Shown here piece by piece: positions 31,001 through 43,000 of a DNA stretch of 64,000 bases (the first letter of the stretch is position 1; each line of letters begins with the position of its first letter). A program made the translations under genes and the position numbers. The notes below the pieces were generated by a model. The model saw only the letters and a list, made by a program, of their open reading frames with translations. It did no database searches and had not been told where the DNA came from. The DNA is taken from NCBI RefSeq assembly GCF_015477775.1, contig NZ_JADLQO010000005.1, forward strand, positions 248,001-312,000. The letters run 5' to 3'. Source of the DNA: Nocardia abscessus. GTDB taxonomy: Bacteria; Actinomycetota; Actinomycetes; Mycobacteriales; Mycobacteriaceae.

Positions 31001-34000
31001 CGGGTCATCGGGCCCGCGCCTGGGGAGGCGGTCAGAATCACCTGGTCGATCTCGCCGGCCAGCCGGCCGTCCCGGCCCGCGTAGCACACGGTCGTGGTGC
31101 CGTAGCTGTGCCCGAGGAGAGTATGCAGGCGCGGCGGCGCGGTTCCCTGATGCTCGGCCAATGCCTCACGAGTCGCGTTGTAGGACGCCGTATCTCGCGC
31201 TACGACATAGCCACCGACTCCGGCGAACCGGTGATAGGCGGGATCGAACGGGAGAACCGGCGCCGTTCCCTTCAGCAGTTTGGTCGGGTGTTCGTAGCCG
31301 ATATCGATGATGGCCGCCACGGTCTCTTCGGGGGCATACCGTGAGTTCATCTCGTACTGCGCACCCGCGAACCCGTATCGGTACAGCAGTGACCGCAGCG
31401 TGGTCCCGAAGCCGCCGACATGGCGGGTGACGTTCGTCGCCTCGTCGGCGTCTCCGATGGAGACGGAGATCCGGCCGTTGCCGTCGTATTTCTCGGCGTC
31501 GTAGGCGAGGAGTTGTACCGGCGGCGAACCGAATTCACGCACGCGGTGTTCTATTTCGGCCAGTTGATCCCGCGTGGCCTCCAGGTTGAGCAGATGCGCC
31601 TTCTCCGCGGCGGTGAGTTCGCGGTGCCCGACGATCCGGCGCAGCTGCGTGAGCTGCCGGGTGATGGACCGGCGATTGGCGTAATCGCGCACGGTGTACG
31701 GGACGCCGTCGGTATTGCCGATCAGGGCGGGGTGTACCGCCACCATTCCCGCCTGCTGTTCGGTGGACAGCGAGAACCACCAGCGCGCATTCCTTCCGGC
31801 GCGGGCTCGGGCGGCATCGACTACCTCATCGGGGTCGACGCGCTCGACCAGCGACCACAGTGTCGCGTGCTCCCCGAACTGATGGCGCAGTGCGGCGATC
31901 GCCCTCGCCGCGTGCTTCTCCTCCTGTTGGGTGGGGTGTGGATCGGCTGGAAGCGTGGATCCTCCCTCGCCCTCGGCGCTGCCGAAAGCCCAGCGGGTGT
32001 CGGGAGTTGGTTCGACTGGGGCGGTCTGGTCGTCGGACGGGGGTGTGCTGTCGCCGAGGTCGATTGCGACCGTGTCGGATTCCGTCGAGGGATTGGGCTT
32101 TTCGATTCGGTTGGTCTCGTCGACGAGGCGCTGCTCGGCTCGACTGCGCGGGTGGGTTTCAGTGTTGTCCTCACTCGCGACGCGGTCGGCGGTCGTTCGG
32201 GGCGATTCGCCGGCGGTGCTGTCGTCCGGTTGGCCGGTGGAGAGTCTGTAGATCTCCGACACCGCGGCGATCGCGAGCGCGCGGGTCGCATCCAGTATTT
32301 CGGTTGCCTCGGACTCGAGAGCGCCGGGTTGTGCCTGCCCTGTAGCCGGGGCGTTCGACAGAAGTGGCCAATACCGGTCGATGAGACGTCGTTGGCGATC
32401 GGTAAGGGCGGTCAAGGCGGCCCGGACATCCGATGTACGGGCGAGGGCCAGTGCATCGAGGGCCGGGTCCGATGGTGCGACAATCCCGCTGCGGATCAAG
32501 AACTCCTGGAAATCCCGCCAGAACTCGGCGATCTCGCGGTCATCGACCACCGTTCGGTCGGCATCCGACGGTGTCTCGTCCGATCTTCGCGCGACTGGGT
32601 CCGCCTGTGGCGCAGCCATTTCGCGAGAGTGCTCCCGCATCTTGTCCTGTCGCGCGAGCACGCGGAGATACCCGTCCACAGATCCGTACACCACGAACAG
32701 CGATCTCTGCGTGGTGATGGCGCGTCGGTACCGATCGAGTTCCGACAGGCTACGGTCGTTGGTCACCCATTCGTACGGATCCGCTTCGCTGTGGATGTCG
32801 ACACCACTGACGTAGAGCTGCGACAGCGGGCTCGAACTCGGGTCCAGCGGCCGATTCAGGGCGTACGCGTGGTCCAAGCCGTAGTAGTGGTCTCCGTCGC
32901 GCAACACGTTGTCCTGTCGGTCCCAATTGTCGACCAGCACATCGAGGAAACCCAATTGGTGCGCGTCCGGATGGTTCTGCAACGCCGCCAGCGCATCGAA
33001 GTCCAGGTCGGTGTCGCCCGGCAGCCACGGCATCAGCACGGCATCGTCACGGTCGGGATCGGGGATCACCGGCGGTACGGGCGCCTCGACCGCATAGCCG
33101 ATCGCTGACGCCAGGATCTCGGCGGCACGGCCCTTGCGCGTCAGCAGGCTCTTCTCGATCACCGCGAATCCGTCGGGATAGGTGAGCAGCTCCGTCATGC
33201 TGTTCTGGCTGTACCTATCGCTGGTGCTGGTCCGAACAGGCGGCCCGGAGTGTTCGGCCGCGGTGAGCCGCGCGGCGAATTCGGTGGCGGACATCCGAGC
33301 ACCGGGCGCGTGCGGCGCAGTGGTTCGGGGATCCGGCCCTTCGGCGGTCGCCGATGTGTCGGCCGGATCGTCTTTCGGCGCGTGTGATCCATTGTCGTCG
33401 GCTCGGCTTGTGCCCTGGTCCGGGTGAGGCTTGCGCAGTTCGAACCATACGGCTTGGTGCCAGCCGTCCTCATGGCGTTTGAACAGCTCGACGCCGGAGC
33501 GTATCGGCGTCGAATCATCGACTACCGCAGTACGCCCGGGGAGAACGGCGAGGCCGGAGCGGGTCGGAATACCGCCTCGCGCGTTCCGCGGCGTCGAGGC
33601 GGCGTGCGTGTCGAGCAGCGTCACGCGCAGCCGGTCATCGGTTGTCTCCGACACGAGGTGGACTCTGCCGCGGCGGTGTTCGGCGGCGTCGGTCACCATG
33701 GCCGTGAGTTCGGCGCACGCGAGGTTCACCTGTTCGGTGGGCCAGCCGTCGAGCTGTTCGGCCAGCCAGGACGCGGCTTCCGACGCCGCGTTCGGGCTGT
33801 ATCGACCCTCCGGCTCGGCACGAATGATTCGCTCGGACCGTTGGGCCGGCTCCGCCACTGCCGCGGGTCGGGCCGCGACGGAAATGTCCTCGGTCGGAGC
33901 CGTTTCGCTGCCCTTCGCCCAGGTCGCGCCGGAATCGGTGAGCCAGGAGGTGAACTTGTCGTGCACGACCGACCACGCGGCCGCTGCTCGCGCTCGATCC

Positions 34001-37000
34001 TGTCCGAACCGGACAGCGGTGTAGTGCGCTGCGACAGAGTCACCGTCGGCGCGCACGGTGATCGTGACCTCGGCAGGTTCACTTCGGGCCGCGTTGACCC
34101 GGATGGTGAACGACTGGCCCTCGGCGGTCGCTTCCCAGGCGACCAGGTCGTTCCAGAAGACAACGCGGTTACCCGTGCCGTCGTCGGCGGACGAGTAGCC
34201 GGACAGCAGCTTGTATGCGTCGCCTTCGTGGCTGAGTATCTGTCCGACAGGCATCTCGGCTGCCGCGCCTCGCCACAGCAGGCCCTGGTGCTCGGAACCG
34301 AACTGTGCGTCGAATTCACACACGCTGAGATCGGCTTCGCTGTTCTCCAAGGCGTCGAGGATCTGGGCGGGGTTCATCGGATCCCCGTTCCATTCCTCGA
34401 AACCTTGGCTGAACGCATCGAGACCCTTCACGCGGCCGCTGATCCGCCACCATCCGAAGCCGCTGATCTCATCCAGCGATACGCCCTGCGCGAGGAGTGC
34501 GCTGAGCAGATCCTCGTGCGACGCGTCGGCGGTGACGAACTTTCCGTTGGCGAGCAGGATGAAAGGGTCGCCGTTTTCGGGGTCGCTGGTGTGATAAGGC
34601 TGCTTGTCGGGCCCCGTCCCGGGCACCACGAACCAGCCGCGCGAATCCACCTCAGGCCAGACCAGTTCGATGTCGTCCGCAGGTTCGAGCGGAATTTCCG
34701 GCAATGGCATCGTGTCGTAGGTGGATCGGCTCGTCCCTGAGGACGAGGCTGTCGTTCGCTTGGACGCATCGCTATCGCCGAGGTCGATGGCGACAGGGTC
34801 GATGCGGTTACCGGATGATGTCGGCTCCGCGGGTTCGTGCGCGGTGCTATCCGGCTGGAGCGCTGTGTCCCCGCCCCCATTCGGCCCGTCGCGCAGCGAT
34901 CGGTCGACGATTGCCAGTACCTGCTCGTCGGTTTCGGGGAGCGGCGCGTCCGACAGCAGCGTGGCCAGTAGTAGCTTGCAAGCGTGGGCATCGTGCTCTT
35001 CTCCGGGCACGAACGGCGCGGGCCTCCCACCCATGCGGCGGTAGCGCTCTCGCGCACCGACGAGACCGAGCAGTGACACCGGATCAGCTGTACCCGCGGT
35101 TTGTTCGACCTGGGCTTCGAGCAGTCGGTACCGCAGGCTTCCCGCCTTGACCGTGTCCACCCAGTCGCCCCGCATGGTGAGGAGATCTTGGTCGAACTCC
35201 GGAATGGCGCTGGCGGGCTTCCCTTGCTTTTCGAGCGCCCAATTCAGCAGGATCCTGGACAGCCGGCCGTGGTAGTCGCCCTTCCCGTGATGCCCGGAAA
35301 TGCTCCACAGCTCCAGGTCTGTGGCTACTTCGTAGGGATCCTTGTCGGGATTGTTCACTGCGGCGTTGAACCACTCGCACATCGCTGCTACGTCCGCGGC
35401 CGTCCCGTCCGGGCCGCCGAAATTCGGGTACAGGATGACCCCGTATTCTTGGGTCTGGAATGTGGGCAGGTATCCGAGCAATGGATCGTCATTGATGGCC
35501 GCGATCTCCGCCTCGGTCAACGGCGCATCCAGGACACGGGCCCGGCGCGCTCCTGGCTTACCCTCGTCTGCCGGATAGAACACGACACCGTACGGTCCGG
35601 ATTCGAACGGCCCAGGCACATAGGTGAGAAGACGGTTGGCACTGATTGCCGCACGCTCGTATTCGGATGCGGGCCAGTGCAACGAGCCCCAGTTCCTGTT
35701 TTTCGGAAAACCGAACTTTCCTGCCGACTCCGGTGCCATCCGCTGCCCGAGCAGCTCATGCAATTTCAGGACGAACTCCACGCTCAGTTCGTCGCCGAGA
35801 TGCTGTTCGGCGTAGTGGCGAGCTTCCAGCCAGCTCAGCCACTCCTTACGTCCGAAGAGCAACTCGGGCCGCTCCACACCCGCCGCGATGGCTACATTCC
35901 GGAATTTGTCCTCCATATACAACGTCAGCTCGAGTGTGCGCTCGGCATCGGTCTCGATGCCGAGCGCACGCTCCAGCTCACGTATTTCGGCGTCGAGCGC
36001 CGCGTCTTCTTCGGAGATCACGGGCGGCGCGGTCGCGTCGGGGGTCCTGTCTTGCTCGGCCGCCTGAATCTGCGCTGTCTTCTGCGGAGCCTGCAGCCAA
36101 GCCCGCGAACCGGGCGGCAGCATCTCGGACAAGCTCGCCATGGCGCGGCGCTGGGCCATGGTGACGGCCCCGCGGCTCTTGCCCAGAAGGCTGGCCACCG
36201 CAGCGGTCGTGTGCCCCTCGATGAGTCTCTGGCGCAAGCATTCTCGCTGCAGTTCGGGGAGGCTGTCGACACGCCGGGCCAACGCTCGCCGGTTATCACG
36301 TACAGCGGACCTGACCTCGATCGGCAGCCAGTCGGCGTGTTCCAGGGCGGCCACGATCTCGGTGGCCGTCCTGCTCGCCCGAGGTCCCTCCGCCGCCGCG
36401 GCCGACGGGCCGGGTGACTCGGCGTTGTCGATCGGTGGTGTGGGTTCGTGCTCGTCGCCGTCGCCGAGGTCGATCGCGACGGAGTCGGAGCCGGGAGTGG
36501 TGTCGCGAACATCGCGCTGGATGCTGCCGGCCTCGATCGATTGCTGAGCGGCGCCCTGGTCGTCGTGATCTTCGAGTTCGTGAGTACCCGCCACTTCCAT
36601 TATTTCGATAACCCACTGCCCCTTCTGCCGGGTCCGGCGCAGGACCTGGAAATGGGCGCCGGGGGCGAACATCACTTCGGCTTCGCTCGGACTCGCCGAG
36701 ATCTTCGAGATGTCGCGACCGGTGGACGAGTGGATGATGAACTTCACATTTCCGCTGAAGGTGCCGGGCTTCTTGCTGGCACTGATGAATGCGGGCTCCG
36801 TGACGACCTTCATTCGCCGGTATTTTGCCAAGAACTTGACGAGCTCGCTGGGCGGCACGACGATTTCCCGTTCCACCACGCCGTTGTGGAGAGGAAGTGT
36901 GTGCAGCGCGGCAGTGATGCCTTGGATCAGGTGGTGGTATTCGCTGATACGTGCGGGATCGCCGGACCGGAGGGCGGCGTTCAATTCCCAGTAGTAGAGA

Positions 37001-40000
37001 TTGCCGGTATATGTGCGGATCGCGACGTATCCGGGATACAATCGCTCGTCCAGACCTGGGTGATTCTTTTTCACCATCTCCGCGTGGATGTAGTAGTTGC
37101 CTCCGATCGCGTCGTATACGTTCCGGAACGCGGCGAGTGGACTCCAGGGTTGCCGAGGTGGCTGAGAAGCCGGACGATCGAAGAGAGCGGGAAGTTCCGC
37201 GGCGAGTGCGGAATGGACTTCACCCCGGGCCGCCAGCGCCTCCAGCTCGTCGCGGGTGAGCCATGCGGCATGTTCGGTCTCGCCGCCATCGCTGGCGACG
37301 TCGAACCGTTCGGGTGTATCGGCTAGCAAGATGGTGTAGGTCCAGTTCTTGGGCCTTCCCCGGGCCGCGCGGACAACCGAGGTATCGATCAGTCGCAGGT
37401 TTTGCGCGACGATTTCGCGCACGCCGAGTTCTTCGATGAGTTCACGGGTGGCACCCTGGGCGGGAGTTTCCTTGGAATGCAACGCGCCGCCGGGAAGCTG
37501 CCAGTTTCCCTGGGAATAGCCCGGCGCCGACTTCGCGACCAAGAACCTGGCGGTCCCGGTGTCATCGACATGCCTGATCAGTACACCTGCCGCTCCGAAT
37601 TCTCCCCACACCCCGGGGGCGACTTCGCTATCACCCGAAACCCCGCGGTCGGTGGCGAGCCGGAACGGATGTTCGAGGTTGTAGGTGGCTTCTATCCAGT
37701 CCAACAAGCGTGGCGGCACCGGTTCACCGTTGCCGTCGAGGAAGAGGGCCCGGGCGGGTGGACCCTGAGCGTCCACGCGGAACGGAGTCACGCCGTCGCT
37801 CGCGCCAGGGTCGATCCGTACGACCTTGTTGTCGTAGCAGTGCAGGACGAACGGCCGCGCGTGCTCGCCTCCGCTGTCGACGACCACCGAGGCGTCATCC
37901 CCGAGTAGCCTGAGTATGGCGTCGATGCGGTGTGGGGTGGACGGTTCTGTGAACCTGCCTCCCGACATGGCTTCGAAGTCCGCCACGGTGACCTCGGTCG
38001 AGGCGCTCGACCGATCGGGGTGCGATATCACCTCCGCTCGATACAGATCGTTGATGATGCGGGCAGCCGATGCGCGGCCGTCGTAGGGGATGGACCGAGC
38101 CGTGCTGCCGGCGAGTACGCCCGCGCCTGCGCTGCTCTCCTGCAGGATCCCCGTTACCCGAGCTGTCTCCTTGTTGGCGCTTCCGCCATAGAGTGCCGCG
38201 TGGACCTGGGCGTGCAGCAGGTCGGTCGCGGCGCCGTCCAGGCGGCGGATCTGGTATTCGGTGACCAGATGTCTCTCGATGTCGCTGGTCAGTTCTTTGC
38301 CGCGAGGGCCGGTGCGCAGCGCGTAGGCGTCGTCGAACGGATGGGTGGCCGCGATCTCGCGCAGCAATGCGCTGTCACTCTTCCCGGGGTCCAATTTCAG
38401 CAGATGGGCGGCGAGATCACGTTTTTCGCGCAGCTTGACGAGCTCCGCTTCCGCGAGGCGTCTGGTATGCGCCAAGCCCCTTTGCCCCGTCGGCGTCGTC
38501 CCGTCCGGATCGCCGAGGTCGATGGCGACGGGGTCGATGCTGTTACCGGATGGGGCCTGCTTCGCATCCGGGGTAGCGGATTGCGCTGTCGGCTCCGCCG
38601 CGACGACCACTGCCGACCGGTTCAGAATGACCCAGACGTCGGCGGCTCCTTCCTCGCGCACGTAGTAGGCGTCGTAGCCGCGGACGGCCGCGTATCGGCC
38701 CGCGTCCGACAGGATTTCACGCTTGACCGCGAGATCCCTGCGGCGTGCGCGCACTTCGGAACTCTGTTCGCGTGTTGCCAGCGTCTGCTCTTCGTCGTCG
38801 AGGGCGGAAATCTCCGCATCCATCTCCTCTCGCAGCCGGGAGAAGCCGATCGTTCGCGCACTCCGCGGCAGCGCCATCCGGATGACACCGTCGGATCGGT
38901 CGTCGGAATAGCCGAGCGCGACTTCGCTGTCGGTGCTCGCATAGATCCCGATGCCGAAGGACGAACTTCCGGGGATACCCGTGAGATATCGACCCGACCT
39001 GAGCTCTGCGGCATAACGTGGGTCGCGGACGCCACGGAACACCTCGTGATCACCGGCAGCGACAAGGGCATCGATTTCCTCGGGCGTGGCATGTATCGGC
39101 AGAGAGTCGAATCCCTGCGCTCGCGCGATGTGCACCATGGCCGGGTCTTCAATCGGATCGTCCTCGCTCCTCGGCGGATCGACGATCTCGGACTCTGCCG
39201 TCCGATAGTCCAACCGATGAATCAGATCCCGGCCACGACCAGCTCTCGCGGCCGCGGCTGCACGGACCGACGTGCCCGTTCCTGGGCTGGATTCTGGGGC
39301 GTGTCTGCTCGAGTCCGTGCTTCCGGCCGCAGTTTCCTCGTCGGGTCGCCCCCGGAGCTGGACCGGATGATTGCGGTGCAGGGACCGGGGGAGTTGGCGG
39401 CGGGCGGGGGTGGGGGTGCCGTCGGTGCTCTTGAAGTAGGCGACGAAGGCCTCTTCGAAGGTGTCGTACGAGGGTTTCCATTTGTTCTCACCGTTTTCGT
39501 CGCCGTCGTAGTTGCGGACGTGGATGGTGTCGTTGTCGGCGTCGTCGATGAGGGTGTCGAAGACGAGAATTTCGCCCTCGACTTCGACGATGTAGTGGAT
39601 GTGCCCGGCGACGGTGACGGCGGCCCGGTCGATGTTGTTGCGTTTGTTACGGATGGTTTCGACGGCAATAGCGATAGGGTCGAGGCCCCTGGTCTTCATC
39701 GGGCGGAGTTGGGCGCCGAGGGTCTCTTCGGTGATGCGCCAATTGTCTTCGGCCTTCCATCGCGGATCGGTGTCGACGGGTTCCGGCGCGGTGTCGTCGC
39801 CCAGCGCCCGGTGGACGCGGCTCATATGGATGGCGCAGTTGCCGATGACCTCGGGTGCGGGGGTGGGTGTATCCGGAGCTGCCTGCGCAGGCGAGCTCAC
39901 GCTCGCCCCTGCCGGGATCTGCCTCGGCTCGGTTGCGGTCTCGGCGGGGCGCTCGCGTCGTCCGAACCAGCCGCGGCCGCCTTTGCTGACGATCCGGTAG

Positions 40001-43000
40001 AAGACGCGGCCCTGTCTGACGAAAAGGACAATGCCGTAGCCGGCCGCGGTGATCGCGCTGATGGTCGCCGCCAGCGCGGCAACCGTGTCGCCGCTGTGCG
40101 CGTCCACTGCGGCACCGCCGATGAGGGCGCTGGCCACGAACAGACCGGCACCGGCGGGGACATTCAAGATCCCGCCCTTCACACCTCCTACTCGACCTCG
40201 CATTTCCGAGGGGATGACCTTTTGCTCGTGCGTGCCTGCCCGGGCGAGCATGGTCCACATCACCATCGAGTCCACGAATGTCGCCGCCGCGATCATTGCG
40301 GGGTCGGTGGTCGCGGCCTGGAGCGCGAAGCCCCCCGCCATATTGGCTAGTGCTACCGGGTAAAAGGTGGTGGTCTTTACATTGCGAGTCACCTTCGAGA
40401 GAACGCCGCTCATTATCCCACCTATGGCAGGCGCGGCGACCACCGCTCCTGCTGCCCAGCCCAGGTCGGAGGCTTCCACTACGGTGGCGGTGCGGAAGCC
40501 CATCATCGCAAACGCGGCATTATTTATCGCGGAGATTGCGGTGTATTCACGCAGAAACTCGTCGTCCCACAGTGTCCGTGCACCGGCGGCAATATCACGG
40601 AACAGGGACTGCGGCGCGCTGAAGGTCTGGGGCGGCAATGACAAGTTCTTTATGTTCACCCAATTCGTCAGATAGGAAAGGGTGTTCAGGCCGAATGGCG
40701 CCGCGGGCGCGATGCCGGCCAGGCCGGGACCCAGGGCCTGTCCGGTGACAGATGCCGTGGATCCGGTGACGTTCCTCAGGTCGTTGCCTGTTTGCTTCTG
40801 TGCATCGGTGAGTAGAAGGTCGCCGTTCACGGCTTGAAAGGCGCGGAAATAGTAGGTCGCCGCAGTGCCTTCGACCAGTGATGCCGCGGCCACCGTAAGG
40901 GCGAGATTCGGCGCATCGAAAAGGATCAAACCGGTGGTGGTGGCAGCAGCCGCCGCGCCGATCGCTTGGGCCCGGAGCATAATTCTTCGCCGATCGGAAC
41001 GGTCGGCGGTGCGGCCGGCCAACGGCTCGGCGCCCTTCGCGAGCCACCCCGCGGCGGCGGCTATGGCGGCGGCCGCCGGTGATTGGCCCGCGTTCATCAG
41101 CGCATAGGGTGCGGCAGTCGTTGCGAGGCTGGTGCCGAAGATGTTGCCGACTTCTGCCGGGAGATACCACTTGCCCAGCAGTAGGTGTGCGAACGGTTTG
41201 TTGACTACGAGCAGCTCTCTGGTCGACAACGACTTCTCGGCGGGCGGATCGGTCGGTTGCTGTGGTGTGGCGGCGGGCCCCTCAGCGGGCTCGTTGCCCG
41301 CCGCTGTCTCGTCCGGATCGCCGAGGTCGATCGCGACGGGGTCGATGCCCCCGGGGCGGCGCGCTGATGTGTCGGTCTGCGGTGTCCGAGCGGGGGTCTC
41401 GATCGGCGCGGCCGGATTGCGCGGGGCGGCCGCGGCGGTGCCGGCGGCGTGGCGGGCTCGGATTGCTGCTTCCAGCTCGTTGCGCCCCTCGATGCCGAAT
41501 TTGGCGTAGATCGACGTGGCGTGCTTCTGCACCGCCCACGGCGTTATTTCGAGTTCCGCTGCGGTTTCTCTATATGTCTTGCCTTGCGCAAGTCGCGTGA
41601 GCACCCGGAACTCTTGTCGGGTCGACCCGATACGGGCGAGTTCGAGCGAACCGGCCACGTTCTGGTAAGCGATGCGTACGCTATCGGGTATTTCTCGCTC
41701 GACGCTGTGTCCCAGCGCCGGTGTCTCGATGAGTCCCCGCACCTCGTTCGCGATGGCGGACACGAGCTCCCGCCTGGTCATGTCCGGCAGGCCGTAGCGG
41801 AGAAAGTTGGGCATCGACACGGGTGCGGTAACCATGCCGATGTGCTCGTTTTCGTTGGGCCTCGAAGCATCCGGGAACTCATCCATGAGCTGCTGAATTT
41901 TGTTCGCGAACGCCGCGTGGACTTTCGGGTCGAGGCGCAGGTAGTCCCAGATTGCCGTCAGATCCGACATCATCTGTTCGGTGTCGACTCCCAGGTCCCG
42001 AAGCTCCTGGATCCATTCGTCGAACGAATCGGTACGCCCGGTGGTCGGCGGTGCCTGCGGACCCGACCGAGCGTGTGGCACGACGTCTTTGCGAGTGCTG
42101 CCAGCATTCCGCGCGGCCTCGGCGAGGGACGCTCCGTCCTTCCAGGGTGTCCAACCGTCTGTTCGAGGCTCCGATGCGGTCGGATCGGGTCGAGCAGTGG
42201 ATGGAGATTCGGATGGCTGCCACGGTGTCCGTGCCGGCTGCCGTTCTGTATCACTCGGCTCGGCATGCGGCGGGCGGTCGGGCAGCTGCCGCCCGGGGCC
42301 GAACTGTTCGATGATCGTGCGGTACATCGACTCCGAGTCGTCGCCCAAACGCTCGCCCGCCATCTCCAAGCCCCGCACGATCTCGTACACCGTGTGCTGG
42401 TGGGGAAGCATGAAGGCGATCAACGCCGCGATGAAATCGTGCCGGGAGACGCCCGGCGGGCGCAGCCAGTCGAAGCGGGCGAGCATGCGGGTGGCGGTGC
42501 CGGAAATGCCGGCGTTCGAGGGGATTTCCTGCTCGGCCAGCCTGCGGATGTCGTCGTTGCTTTCGTCGGGGGCGACGTAGACGTATCCCGGTCGCCACGG
42601 GAGCTGGATGACCCGTTCGGAGTGGTCGAGGGCGAAGGCTTCCTCGGCATCGACTGTGCCCTCGTCGTGATAGACGCGGATCGATGCGATGCGGCAACCT
42701 TTCTCGTCGACGATTCGCTGTCCGCGTGGGTCGAGCATGTAGGTGGGCGCGACATAGGCGACAGTGTTGTCGTGTGCTCTCAGCTGGGCTTCCAACCGGG
42801 AGGTATCGACGCGGCCGTCCTCGAGACGCGGGATTGCCACGCCGTCCTCGAGTTCGAGTTTGCTGATGCGCAGCACTCTCCGCTCCGGCAGCGCAGCGAA
42901 TTCGCGCAGCGACAGCGGCATGCCCAGCGCGGCGGCAGTTCGGGAAGTGGGAGTCAGACGTGGTACGTCGGAATTTCGTTCGGGGAATGCCAGCTTTCTT

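Noticed and set aside
37930-40350. Long plus-strand ORFs opposite the giant gene (also 41449-43569, 59230-61014 and others)
   Set aside because: They lie exactly antisense to well-conserved domains, have Arg/Gly/Asp-biased composition from GC-rich DNA and show no family motif.
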